Positions 26,402-33,241 of a stretch of DNA of 46,710 nucleotides are shown here, one piece after another. The notes under the pieces are model-generated. The model saw only the letters and a program-made list of their open reading frames with translations. It was not told where the DNA came from and did no database searches. Position numbers and translations under genes: made by a program. The DNA comes from an uncultured Clostridia bacterium (GTDB lineage Bacteria; Bacillota; Clostridia; UMGS1883): contig CAKSNY010000023.1 of assembly GCA_934476455.1 (NCBI GenBank), positions 1 through 46,710 on the forward strand, written 5' to 3'. Within the stretch, counting starts at the first letter, position 1. Every line of letters starts with the position of its first letter.

Positions 26402-26475
26402 TGCCGAATTGTGTAAGGGTAGCACGACAGACTCTGACTCTGTTTGTCTGGGTTCGAATCCTAGTTCGGCAACCA
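26402..26475 (+). tRNA. tRNA-Gln (CTG anticodon), CCA encoded
   Basis: A full cloverleaf can be drawn. The acceptor TGCCGAA pairs with TTCGGCA, the D stem is GTG/CAC, the anticodon stem is ACAGA/TCTGT with loop CTCTGAC (anticodon CTG), and the T stem is CTGGG/CCTAG with loop TTCGAAT. It ends in A plus an encoded CCA. It stands alone, with its own promoter and terminator. Confidence 0.95.
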
Positions 26476-26478
26476 CGT

Positions 26479-26507
26479 CGGAGCAAAGTTCGCTTTGCTC
26501 CGTTTTT
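26479..26507 (+). terminator. tRNA-Gln terminator
   Basis: CGGAGCAAAG (26479-26488), a TTCG tetraloop, and CTTTGCTCCG (26493-26502) form a perfect 10-bp stem followed by TTTTT. Confidence 0.9.
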
Positions 26508-27017
26508 CTATGCAGAAAAACATCCGCCCGCTTCCTTGCTCCTCCTTTTTCGCAAAAAGGCACGCTCGGCTCGCCTGCTCGCTTGTAAACGCGCTTACGG
26601 CGGCTCACATCGCTACCACCTTTTTGCGAGAGCGCCTACGGCGCAAATATCTCTATGGTTCGGCATCGCCACCAAAAGCCCGATTATATCGGGCTTTTTT
26701 TGTGTCCGAAAACGCTTTTTCTAACATTTTTCTAACATAATTCCGGTGTGTTATATGCTTAGACACTGCAAATAGCGGTTCGCAGACTTTATCTTTGTCT
26801 GTGCTGTAATATGCCATAGCGGTGACATATGTAAAATATTTTGCAGCCGCTACTGCGTTTCGGACCTCTGCCGCAATCCGAACAGATTTTTAAAATATAC
26901 GCATACAAATCCGTCTAAACTTTGCCTAACAATTCTCATTTTCTTTGCCCGTACATATACACCCGGCAGTGTCGCATATGCCAATAGAGCGTTCTTTCGT
27001 GTTATACATTTCTTCAG
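26508..27017. other. Gene-poor stretch with hairpins and tandem repeat
   Basis: No convincing gene is seen. CGCAAAAAGG near 26551 and CCTTTTTGCG near 26620 are inverted copies. A terminator-like hairpin (AAAGCCCGAT, loop TAT, ATCGGGCTTT, then T-run) lies at 26675-26701. TTTTTCTAACA is repeated in tandem at 26716-26726 and 26727-26737. A minus-strand frame of about 80 codons is open around 26653-26900 (54 codons from the ATG at 26817), with no ribosome site and no recognised family. The region looks like decayed DNA, perhaps an old insertion next to the tRNA. Confidence 0.4.
26674..26701 (+). terminator. Orphan intrinsic-terminator hairpin
   Basis: A 10-bp stem (AAAGCCCGAT / ATCGGGCTTT) with a 3-nt loop is followed by a T-run. 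There is no gene immediately upstream on the plus strand, so it may be a relic of a lost tRNA or gene. Confidence 0.5.
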
Positions 27018-27231
27018 ACGAAAAAAGGAACATAGAAAACGGCATAAATGTTTTCTACATTCCTTTTAAATATACAAATATTCTATTCTCGCGAGGGCAC
27101 AGAAACCCCCTCACCATTTGTAGCCCAAGCGGCTTTTTTTACTTTCCGCGCACATTTGCGCTTCTCAATCACGACATCCGGTATGACTAACCTTTCTAAA
27201 GGTCGGGTTTCCCCTGCATAAGTTTGTTTAT
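27018..27231 (-). ncRNA. Candidate structured non-coding RNA, about 214 nt
   Basis: A promoter (-35 at 27261-27266, -10 at 27238-27243) and a strong intrinsic terminator (27021-27065) delimit a transcript with no protein-like frame. Local helices are plentiful: GGGGAAACCC (27205-27214), ACCTTTCTAAAGGT (27190-27203), GCGCA/TGCGC (27148-27161), AGCC/GGCT (27122-27134) and GAGGG/CCCTC (27093-27112). The last is enclosed by a 7-bp helix TACAAAT/ATTTGTA (27073-27079 with 27116-27122). I cannot place it in a known family with certainty. Its size and style resemble large clostridial RNAs such as the raiA motif, but that is only a suggestion. It lacks RNase P, SRP, tmRNA or T-box hallmarks. Confidence 0.5.
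27021..27067 (-). terminator. Terminator of the candidate ncRNA
   Basis: GGAACATAGAAAAC (27027-27040) pairs with GTTTTCTACATTCC (27050-27063). At two positions the plus-strand transcript would have C-A and A-C mismatches, whereas the minus-strand transcript has G-U and U-G pairs, giving a continuous 14-bp stem followed by six U. The structure is therefore strand-specific, for the minus-strand RNA. Confidence 0.7.
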
Positions 27232-27237
27232 GAGTAC

Positions 27238-27266
27238 AATATACCACAATATATTGTGGTTGTAAA
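27238..27266 (-). promoter_or_regulatory. ncRNA promoter with an NrdR-box-like operator in its spacer
   Basis: TTTACA (27261-27266) and TATATT (27238-27243) are 17 nt apart. The spacer is almost entirely an 18-bp perfect palindrome, ACCACAATATATTGTGGT (27243-27260). Its core matches the NrdR-box pattern CACWATATATWGTG as I recall it. NrdR boxes usually occur in pairs; only one is seen here. Confidence 0.55.
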
Positions 27267-27283
27267 GTTAATTCATAAATTAT

Positions 27284-27457
27284 TTACAATTTATAGTTAT
27301 TTACAGTTTTTGGTTTTGTTAAAGTAAAGCTATCCTCAATCATATTTTTATTGCCCTTGTGACGCATCACAGTCCAGTTAAAATCGTGAAACGGATAATC
27401 CTCATAAGTATTTTTTAATGACAGGCAATAATCTATCGCTTCTTTTCTTGTTTTCAT
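27284..27457 (-). pseudogene. Truncated MmcQ/YjbR-family gene
   Basis: A 57-codon frame begins MKTRKEAIDYCLSLKNTYED and continues YPFHDFNWTVMRHKGNK, the typical N-terminus of MmcQ/YjbR (CyaY-like fold) proteins of about 115 residues. After about residue 37 the match stops and an unrelated 20-residue tail leads to TAA. The promoter and a GGTGAT ribosome site are intact, so it may still be transcribed. A deletion or recombination that removed the 3' two-thirds is the simplest explanation; the ncRNA promoter begins within 20 bp of the stop. Confidence 0.7.
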
Positions 27458-27505
27458 AATATCACCGTTTATTTTTTAATCAAATATGATAGAACGAACA
27501 AATAT

Positions 27506-27534
27506 ATTATAACGCATATTTATTGATTTGTCAC
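27506..27534 (-). promoter_or_regulatory. Promoter of the truncated YjbR gene
   Basis: On the minus strand GTGACA (27529-27534) and TATAAT (27506-27511) are separated by 17 nt, about 49 bp before the ATG. Confidence 0.6.
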
Positions 27535-27566
27535 TGTTTATTGTTAAATATCATACTAAACTTTAC

Positions 27567-27606
27567 AAAAAAACAACGGTAAGAGGAATTTATCTCTTTA
27601 CCGTTG
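27567..27606 (-). terminator. Terminator of the SGNH-PMI-ROK operon
   Basis: CAACGGTAAGAG and CTCTTTACCGTTG form a 12-bp stem with one bulge, followed on the minus strand by seven T. It lies 8 bp after the stop codon of the last gene. Confidence 0.8.
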
Positions 27607-27613
27607 TATCATA

Positions 27614-28264
27614 TTATAATTTTTTCAAAAAAGCATACAGCCTTTGCGCAATCCGTTCAGCTCCGAGATCCGATGGATGAAGTCCGTCAGGCATATAAAG
27701 CTTCTTTATAATTTCAACCCTTGGCTGAATACCGCTTTCACTGAATAAATCAAGCACCGGCAAGCCATAATACGATGCAATTTCTTTTATTATTCTCACA
27801 TACCCTGCTAAAGGCAGTTTTACAGCCTTACCCCTTGAGTTAATTTTCACATCCTCGGTTTCTCTGTGAAGGGGAGTAACAAAAATAATTTGAGCCAGAG
27901 GATATTTATTTAATAATTTCATGCACAGGCTGTGCATTGCGCCGTAAAATGTGTATTCACTGCGCGAATTGAAATCACCGACCTCAGCGTCCCCGTGACC
28001 AAAGTCATTGGTACCTCCGAACACAACCACAACATCCGCATTTTCTTTCATTTCCTCTACGCGCCCAACAAAATCTCTATCACACTGCTCATGTGTTTTT
28101 TCAGTTTGCTTTGCAATTCTTGTTCCGCTTATCCCATAGTTTTCAACTTTTGCACCTGAAAGCTTTGCAAACACCGAAACATAGCTCTTATCATACTCCG
28201 ACGTCCCAACGCCTGCTGTTATACTATCTCCCAAAAAATATACTTTCTTTCCCTCTAATTCCAA
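27614..28264 (-). CDS. SGNH/GDSL-family hydrolase
   Basis: A protein of about 216 residues with all SGNH blocks: FLGDSITAG (Ser nucleophile), NYGISG, FGGTND and DGLHPSD (catalytic Asp and His). Such enzymes remove acetyl or acyl groups; in a pectin-type locus, deacetylation of an oligosaccharide is likely. There is no signal peptide, so it acts in the cytoplasm. An ATG at 28273 is directly abutted by AGGAG (0-nt spacing), so the TTG three codons later (28264; 9-nt spacing) is the better start. It is the last gene of its operon. Confidence 0.85.
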   Translation of the reverse strand: MELEGKKVYFLGDSITAGVGTSEYDKSYVSVFAKLSGAKVENYGISGTRIAKQTEKTHEQCDRDFVGRVEEMKENADVVVVFGGTNDFGHGDAEVGDFNSRSEYTFYGAMHSLCMKLLNKYPLAQIIFVTPLHRETEDVKINSRGKAVKLPLAGYVRIIKEIASYYGLPVLDLFSESGIQPRVEIIKKLYMPDGLHPSDLGAERIAQRLYAFLKKL

Positions 28265-28349
28265 AATTGTCATCTCCTAAAAAATATAATCAAAATTTTT
28301 TCGAGACTTAGTCATTGCATCTTCATAATAGTCTTTTTGTTACTTATAT

Positions 28350-28850
28350 CTATAAAAGAGAAATAAATGCTTTCATAAAATGCGGCAAATCCTCAGGTCT
28401 GCGAGATGTCACAAGATTATTGCACACAACTACACAACTATCTGCATAAATTGCACCGGCGTTCTTTAGGTCGTCTCTGATTCCCGGATAGCACGTTGCA
28501 TTTTTCCCCTTTAATATATCCGCCGAAATTAGAAGCTGCTGCCCGTGACATATTGCAGCTATAGGTTTTTGTTCCTCATCAAAACGGCGTACGATTTCAC
28601 ACGCCCTTTCTACAAGGCGCAGCTTTTCCGGTGCCTTTCCCCCGGGAAGTATCAGTCCTTCATAATCATGCACATTTACCTCGGCAAACGACAAATTTGC
28701 ACTGATTTTAAAGTGATATTTCCCCGGTAATTCTCCCTTATCCACTGATGCAACATCAACTGTATATCCCTCTTCAATCAACCGGTAATAAGGGTATAGA
28801 ACCTCGGAATCGTCATAGTCTTTACCCGTAATCATAAGAATCCTTTTCAT
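28350..28850 (-). CDS. DJ-1/PfpI family protein
   Basis: A 166-residue DJ-1/PfpI (class I glutamine-amidotransferase-like) protein. The nucleophile elbow is AAICHGQQLL (Cys at about 99), with a conserved acidic residue early on and LILPGGKAPEKLR upstream. Members are glyoxalases, deglycases or proteases; the exact reaction cannot be read from sequence. The start was set at 28850 because GGAGG lies 8 nt upstream; it begins 4 nt after the ROK stop codon. Its placement in a sugar operon hints at detoxification of reactive carbonyls. Confidence 0.85.
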   Translation of the reverse strand: MKRILMITGKDYDDSEVLYPYYRLIEEGYTVDVASVDKGELPGKYHFKISANLSFAEVNVHDYEGLILPGGKAPEKLRLVERACEIVRRFDEEQKPIAAICHGQQLLISADILKGKNATCYPGIRDDLKNAGAIYADSCVVVCNNLVTSRRPEDLPHFMKAFISLL

Positions 28851-28854
28851 TTTA

Positions 28855-29703
28855 CTATCCTCCATATATACAGTACCTTTCTTTTCCGTTATATGCACAA
28901 TCTATCAATCCGTAAATTGCGCATTTGTCGGGATTATCCACCAGGTCGTATTTCACATTGCACACACTTTCAAATCCATCTTTAATAAGATCGAACGAAC
29001 GTGAGATCTGTCCGCCGATAACAATTTTTGAAAATGCGTCTGTCTCTCTCGCATTTAACACGCAAAGACCCAGATTTTCTCCGTAGTCACAAAGTATTCT
29101 TCGCAATATCTTGTCGCCGTTGCGCGCTGCCGCTGCAATATCAAAAACATTTTGCGCATCATAACCGCACTTTCTTGCTTCGGCAATAAGCCTTCTTGTA
29201 GACACATAATCTTCACTTATTCCATCCCGAAAAGTTCTGTTCCACAATGGATGAAGCGGAGTTTGTTGTTTATTGAGCAAAACCTTTCCCTTCTTCAGCA
29301 AAGAATAGCCCAGTCCCGTACCAAGCATAACGACGGCAACATCCTGTTCTTTTAACTCGGGTTTTTGGCAAAGGACACCTACCGCAAACGCTGTCGAGTC
29401 GTGCATAAAAATTACCTTCGCATAAGGAATTTCATTTTTCAGTTCATCCCTTATGCTTACGTTATGCATTGACAAAAGCTTATGCGTCATAAGAGATGTT
29501 CCGGTTTCAAAATCGAATGGACCAGGGGCAGCAATTGCAATTATGTCGGGCATGTGCTCCTTAGAAAAGGAGCATATGCTTTTCGGCACATTTTCATTTC
29601 CGTCAATTCCTTTTACCGGGAACTGACCGAACGTGGTTTTCCCGTTATTAGCCAAACCGTACTTAACTGCCGTTCCCCCAATATCCAAGCCTAATATCTT
29701 CAT
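28855..29703 (-). CDS. ROK-family sugar kinase, lacking the zinc motif
   Basis: A 282-residue actin-fold ROK protein. Phosphate-binding LGLDIGGTAVKYG (about 4-16), MHDSTAFAVG and LGTGLGYSLL are visible. The usual ROK zinc-binding CxCGxxGCxE motif is absent, and no N-terminal helix-turn-helix is present, so it is a kinase rather than a repressor, of an atypical branch. The ATG overlaps the stop of the isomerase-like gene by 4 nt (ATGA), suggesting they act on the same sugar. Confidence 0.82.
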   Translation of the reverse strand: MKILGLDIGGTAVKYGLANNGKTTFGQFPVKGIDGNENVPKSICSFSKEHMPDIIAIAAPGPFDFETGTSLMTHKLLSMHNVSIRDELKNEIPYAKVIFMHDSTAFAVGVLCQKPELKEQDVAVVMLGTGLGYSLLKKGKVLLNKQQTPLHPLWNRTFRDGISEDYVSTRRLIAEARKCGYDAQNVFDIAAAARNGDKILRRILCDYGENLGLCVLNARETDAFSKIVIGGQISRSFDLIKDGFESVCNVKYDLVDNPDKCAIYGLIDCAYNGKERYCIYGG

Positions 29704-31499
29704 GACTTTAACAGGGTCTTGTGAACAGTCACCGTTCCGACTCCCTTATTAACAATTTTATACTTTCCGAAAGCAGCCGGTACAACGATAATGTCAAGCG
29801 AATTCATATCATAGTACAAATTGGGATTGTCAATTGACTCAACCCTAACCTTCTCTCCGTCAACAAGAGCAAGAACATGAAAAAGCCCATTTGTTTCATC
29901 CTGAATTTCATTATCAAATATAAGGTTGCGAAGAGAAAAATAAAGAAGGTCATGTTCGCCTACGACTATTTCCTTAAAGCCCTGTCCCTCTCTTACTATA
30001 CCGCCATGATTGACAAGATTTTCTTCTGTCCATTTTTTATCGCGTTCACCGCGAATAACTTCTTTTCCCATCTTAAGATGAATGGGGCGCGGAACGCCTG
30101 TCTGCGGGTCAATACGCTGATAATCATAAAGCTTATATGTATATGACCCGACCGTGAGAGAACCGATTTCAAGAATAACCTGGTTTCTTCCCGAAGCATG
30201 AATTGTTCCTGCCGGAATCATAACCTGCGTCCCGGGAACCGATTCAACTGCGTTGACGTATTTCTTGTAATCAATAATTTCGTGTGTTTTTTCTGCACGC
30301 TCTGCCTCTTTTAAGAATTTTTCACAGCTGTCTTTTTCATTGAAGCCCAAATATGTCTTTGCCCCCTGACCGGCAATGACAACATAATAGCTTTCGTCCT
30401 GTCTCCCAAACTCTCCATGGTTCTTTATAACATATTCTGCATGGGGGTGGCACTGAATTGACATATTTCCCGAAGAATGATATGTATCATCATAATTAAA
30501 TCTGATAGGAAAATAGCCGCCGAACTCGGTAAAAGCTCTATGTCCGAGCAGTTCCTCCCCCATTGCCTGAACGAATGTGAAGAAAGGTGCCTCGAATTCT
30601 AATCCTTCAAGTTGTGCCACTATTGAAACCTCAAGCGGAATCATGTCAAAAACCCACGCACAATTGCGCATTTCTTTCGGAAGATTTCTAAGTCTTTGAA
30701 CGTAATATCCGCCCCACACGCCCTCAAGATACACGGGTCTGCAACGGAACGGACGGCTGCAAAGCTCCCTAAACAGGTCAAGAAGTGCCCCAAACGGAAG
30801 CATTTTCATATTTACAGGGTCATCCGCTGTGATATAGAAGTCTATCTTGCAATTTCTCATCATATTCCAGCGCTGTTCCATTGCTGTTTCAAAATCCACA
30901 TAATAGTTTCTTCTCATCATAAGAGGATACGGAAGTTCTTCGGTAAGTCCGATATTTCTGTTTTTACCATACTTACAATTGAGCACAGCCGTTCTGGGTG
31001 TTACATCCATCCATATTCTTACATCGTACGAATCCTGAAGTTCTTCGGAAAGGGCTCCTTTGCCAAACACAATAAGACCGGCTGCATTTTTAATTTTTGC
31101 ATTAAGCGCTGCTACCTTCTCGCTGTCCTGCAGACCCTTATAGCCTTCCGTATATCTTCTTCCGTAAAGAAGCACAGGGTCATAATCCCGATCTTCCGGA
31201 AGGTACGGCTTTATTTTTTCCGTAATAACCTCGGACGAAAGCAGGACGCTCGCCGCGTCAACAAACTCAATGCCTTTTGTTGCAAGCTGCTGCCGAAGAA
31301 CATTTACCAAGGTTTCATACTCGGCTCCGGGATACGCGTCAATACCGATTGTCCTTACTCTGTTTTCAAATAATGCACATATACCTTTTGCCACATTCAA
31401 AATTCCGTGAACAAGATTTTCCTTTACCGACAAGGGGATATTAACCTTGTTTACGGCATTTGGGTCTGCATAAGGGTACGGATGAAACATAAAACTCAT
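29700..31499 (-). CDS. Class I mannose-6-phosphate-isomerase-like protein with N-terminal extension
   Basis: A 599-residue protein whose C-terminal half (about 250-599) is a type I phosphomannose-isomerase-like cupin. Metal ligands fit Q349 and H351 (SIQCHPHAEY), E369 (QDESYYV) and H434 (IPAGTIHASG). About 240 N-terminal residues form an extra domain that I do not recognise; ordinary bacterial ManA is about 320 residues. The ATG at 31499 has AGGTAGG about 9 nt upstream; a TTG two codons earlier is too close. It is probably the aldose-ketose isomerase partner of the ROK kinase that follows. Confidence 0.8.
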   Translation of the reverse strand: MSFMFHPYPYADPNAVNKVNIPLSVKENLVHGILNVAKGICALFENRVRTIGIDAYPGAEYETLVNVLRQQLATKGIEFVDAASVLLSSEVITEKIKPYLPEDRDYDPVLLYGRRYTEGYKGLQDSEKVAALNAKIKNAAGLIVFGKGALSEELQDSYDVRIWMDVTPRTAVLNCKYGKNRNIGLTEELPYPLMMRRNYYVDFETAMEQRWNMMRNCKIDFYITADDPVNMKMLPFGALLDLFRELCSRPFRCRPVYLEGVWGGYYVQRLRNLPKEMRNCAWVFDMIPLEVSIVAQLEGLEFEAPFFTFVQAMGEELLGHRAFTEFGGYFPIRFNYDDTYHSSGNMSIQCHPHAEYVIKNHGEFGRQDESYYVVIAGQGAKTYLGFNEKDSCEKFLKEAERAEKTHEIIDYKKYVNAVESVPGTQVMIPAGTIHASGRNQVILEIGSLTVGSYTYKLYDYQRIDPQTGVPRPIHLKMGKEVIRGERDKKWTEENLVNHGGIVREGQGFKEIVVGEHDLLYFSLRNLIFDNEIQDETNGLFHVLALVDGEKVRVESIDNPNLYYDMNSLDIIVVPAAFGKYKIVNKGVGTVTVHKTLLKS

Positions 31500-31526
31500 T
31501 ATCAATTACCTACCTTTTTTATATTT

Positions 31527-32162
31527 TTATTGTATGGTTTTTTCGCAAAATTGAATTTCGCGTACTTTTTCTTCCGGGTTTACCTTCTCCGAAACAGGGC
31601 ACTTCAAAATTGCCTGAGCCACTGCATTTCCGAGAAGCTTAACCCCTTCCCCGTTAGGATGTATCATATCCTCACTAAGGTACTTTTCCTTGTTGTCATA
31701 CATTAACGAAAACAGATCGTTTATGTATATATCCTCGCCCTGAAAGGCATTTAATACTGCGGCATTGTATGAAATTATATCTTTATTTCTGTGGGCGGGC
31801 GGCATCGGTCCGGCAAGGTCTTTTTTTGCCTCGCTTACCGGCGTCGTTGTTGCAAATATTATTTTAGCGCCTGTGCGCTTTAAAACACGAAGAATTTTTT
31901 TCATATTTTCAACATAAACGCCGATTTCCGTAAAGCACCCGTCCTCACGGTAAATAATTGCGTTATCCCATAATCCCGCATTAAAGTGGATAATATCCGG
32001 TGTGGGATATTTTGCTAACCAAAATCTAAGGCTGTTAAGGACATAAGCGGAGAATCGGCAATTTTCCTCCGGGGCATACACCTTGTATACATTGCCAAGC
32101 CTTTTTTGTACATCCTTTTCATAAAACATTCGTATTGAATCGCCAATCAACAGCACATTCAT
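31527..32162 (-). CDS. SGNH-fold hydrolase (second copy)
   Basis: A 211-residue SGNH-like protein. The block I serine is in LLIGDSIRM (S9), block III is FNAGLWDN, and the Asp/His pair is in SEDMIHPNGEG. It is diverged from the other SGNH protein in this operon. There is no signal peptide. The start was set at 32162, with AGAGGTGG 7 nt upstream; the longer frame would include the promoter. It is the first gene of the operon and divergent from the AraC regulator. Confidence 0.82.
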   Translation of the reverse strand: MNVLLIGDSIRMFYEKDVQKRLGNVYKVYAPEENCRFSAYVLNSLRFWLAKYPTPDIIHFNAGLWDNAIIYREDGCFTEIGVYVENMKKILRVLKRTGAKIIFATTTPVSEAKKDLAGPMPPAHRNKDIISYNAAVLNAFQGEDIYINDLFSLMYDNKEKYLSEDMIHPNGEGVKLLGNAVAQAILKCPVSEKVNPEEKVREIQFCEKTIQ

Positions 32163-32184
32163 TTGAGCACCACCTCTTAATACA

Positions 32185-32212
32185 ATAATATCGTTAATCA
32201 GCCACTTTTCAA
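32185..32212 (-). promoter_or_regulatory. Possible promoter of the SGNH-PMI-ROK operon
   Basis: On the minus strand TTGAAA (32207-32212) and TATTAT (32185-32190) are 16 nt apart. The leader would be only about 16 nt, so the assignment is tentative. Confidence 0.35.
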
Positions 32213-32223
32213 GCAATTATTTC

Positions 32224-32270
32224 GACTTTATATATAAGTATATTGACTTTTTCAGTTTTCAATGTATAAT
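32224..32270 (+). promoter_or_regulatory. araC promoter with 21-bp-spaced direct repeat
   Basis: TTGACT (32243-32248) and TATAAT (32265-32270) are 16 nt apart. GACTTT occurs at 32224-32229 and again at 32245-32250, exactly 21 bp apart, the typical spacing of AraC-family half-sites; the second overlaps the -35. Autoregulation and divergent control are plausible. Confidence 0.55.
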
Positions 32271-32305
32271 ATGATACGAAGTATAGTAATTTTGGAGGAT
32301 TATTT

Positions 32306-33133
32306 ATGAACCTCACCATATTGGAAGCAAGAAGATTTATTGCTCCCAACGCCACATTCAGAACCCGCACAGTTAAAGACTATGAGATAGATATGGAATT
32401 TACGGCGGGAAGGATTTACTCCTACAATTCAATAAAAGATTACAAGCTTTCAAGCGGGGATGTTCTTGTCAGAAAACCCCATGGTATTGTTTCGGCAACC
32501 GGGGCGCAAAACTCGTATTTACTTACGCTTGATTTCAGCGGAGATGTTGAACAAGATATGTACTCGCGAAACAAACAAACAGCTTTTCAGCCAATATGCG
32601 ATTACGAACCAGTGCAAAGGCTGGAGTCAATTATTCATCCAACACACCACAATGATATTATGAGCATATATAAAAAACTAATCTCCTTATCGGATCGCAG
32701 TTCTTTAATTGCCAAAGAATTGGCACACCAGCTTATATACACGCTTAATGCGGAAATACTAAAGAAAAATTACGAACTGTTAAAGCCAACCGAAACAATT
32801 TCCGAATGCATAATTGCGTACATGCAGGAAAACCTTAATCGTCAAATCACTTTAGACGAAATTTCAAAATTAGTTCATCGCGAAAAAAGCTATCTGGTGC
32901 GGCTGTTTCGCAGCGAAACCGGTAAAACCCCGATAGAGGCTCTGGTAGATATGAGACTCACCACGGCGTCCGATTTAATTGCAACATCAGATCTAAGCGT
33001 ATATGAAATTGCAACACAGTGCGGCTACAATACCGTTTCTTTCTTTATTTCAAAGTACAAGCAGCGCTACGGTATGACGCCTGAAAAGCACAGGCATATC
33101 ATAAGGGAAGGGCAAGGCGCATGTCAGCCGTGA
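32306..33133 (+). CDS. AraC-family transcriptional regulator
   Basis: A 275-residue regulator with an N-terminal cupin-like sensor domain (about 1-140) and a C-terminal double helix-turn-helix (about 165-265) containing ITLDEISKLVHREKSYLVRL and YEIATQCGYNTVSFFISKYK. GGAGG lies 7 nt before the ATG. It is the only plus-strand gene in the sugar island and sits between the two minus-strand groups, so it most likely senses a pectin-derived sugar and controls both. Confidence 0.9.
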   Translation: MNLTILEARRFIAPNATFRTRTVKDYEIDMEFTAGRIYSYNSIKDYKLSSGDVLVRKPHGIVSATGAQNSYLLTLDFSGDVEQDMYSRNKQTAFQPICDYEPVQRLESIIHPTHHNDIMSIYKKLISLSDRSSLIAKELAHQLIYTLNAEILKKNYELLKPTETISECIIAYMQENLNRQITLDEISKLVHREKSYLVRLFRSETGKTPIEALVDMRLTTASDLIATSDLSVYEIATQCGYNTVSFFISKYKQRYGMTPEKHRHIIREGQGACQP

Positions 33134-33162
33134 TTTTTGCCGATGTATGCCCTTATAGCTGT

Positions 33163-33212
33163 TTAAAATGGTGTGAGAAAAAATATATTTATTTTTTCTC
33201 ACACCATTTTAA
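33163..33212. terminator. Bidirectional terminator, 22-bp perfect stem
   Basis: Positions 33163-33184 are exactly complementary to 33191-33212 with a 6-nt loop. The stem contains A-rich and T-rich flanks in both directions. It separates the convergent AraC gene and the GH105-like gene. Confidence 0.8.
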
Positions 33213-33241
33213 GTAATTTATTCCACCGATATTACAGTGCC

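Noticed and set aside
26375..26608. 77-codon frame antisense to the tRNA-Gln
   Set aside because: It is the reverse complement of the tRNA and its terminator; such frames are a common artefact.
26653..26817. 54-codon minus-strand frame beginning MAYYSTDK
   Set aside because: No Shine-Dalgarno, runs through a terminator hairpin and the tandem repeat, and not recognised; kept only as part of the decayed stretch.
27120..27180. ZTP riboswitch (a GCCGCTTGGGCTA segment resembles its conserved 3' motif)
   Set aside because: The matching 5' half and pseudoknot partner could not be found, and no purine or folate gene follows.
26945..27190. 81-codon plus-strand frame
   Set aside because: No ribosome site, no family resemblance, and it lies antisense to the candidate structured RNA and its terminator.
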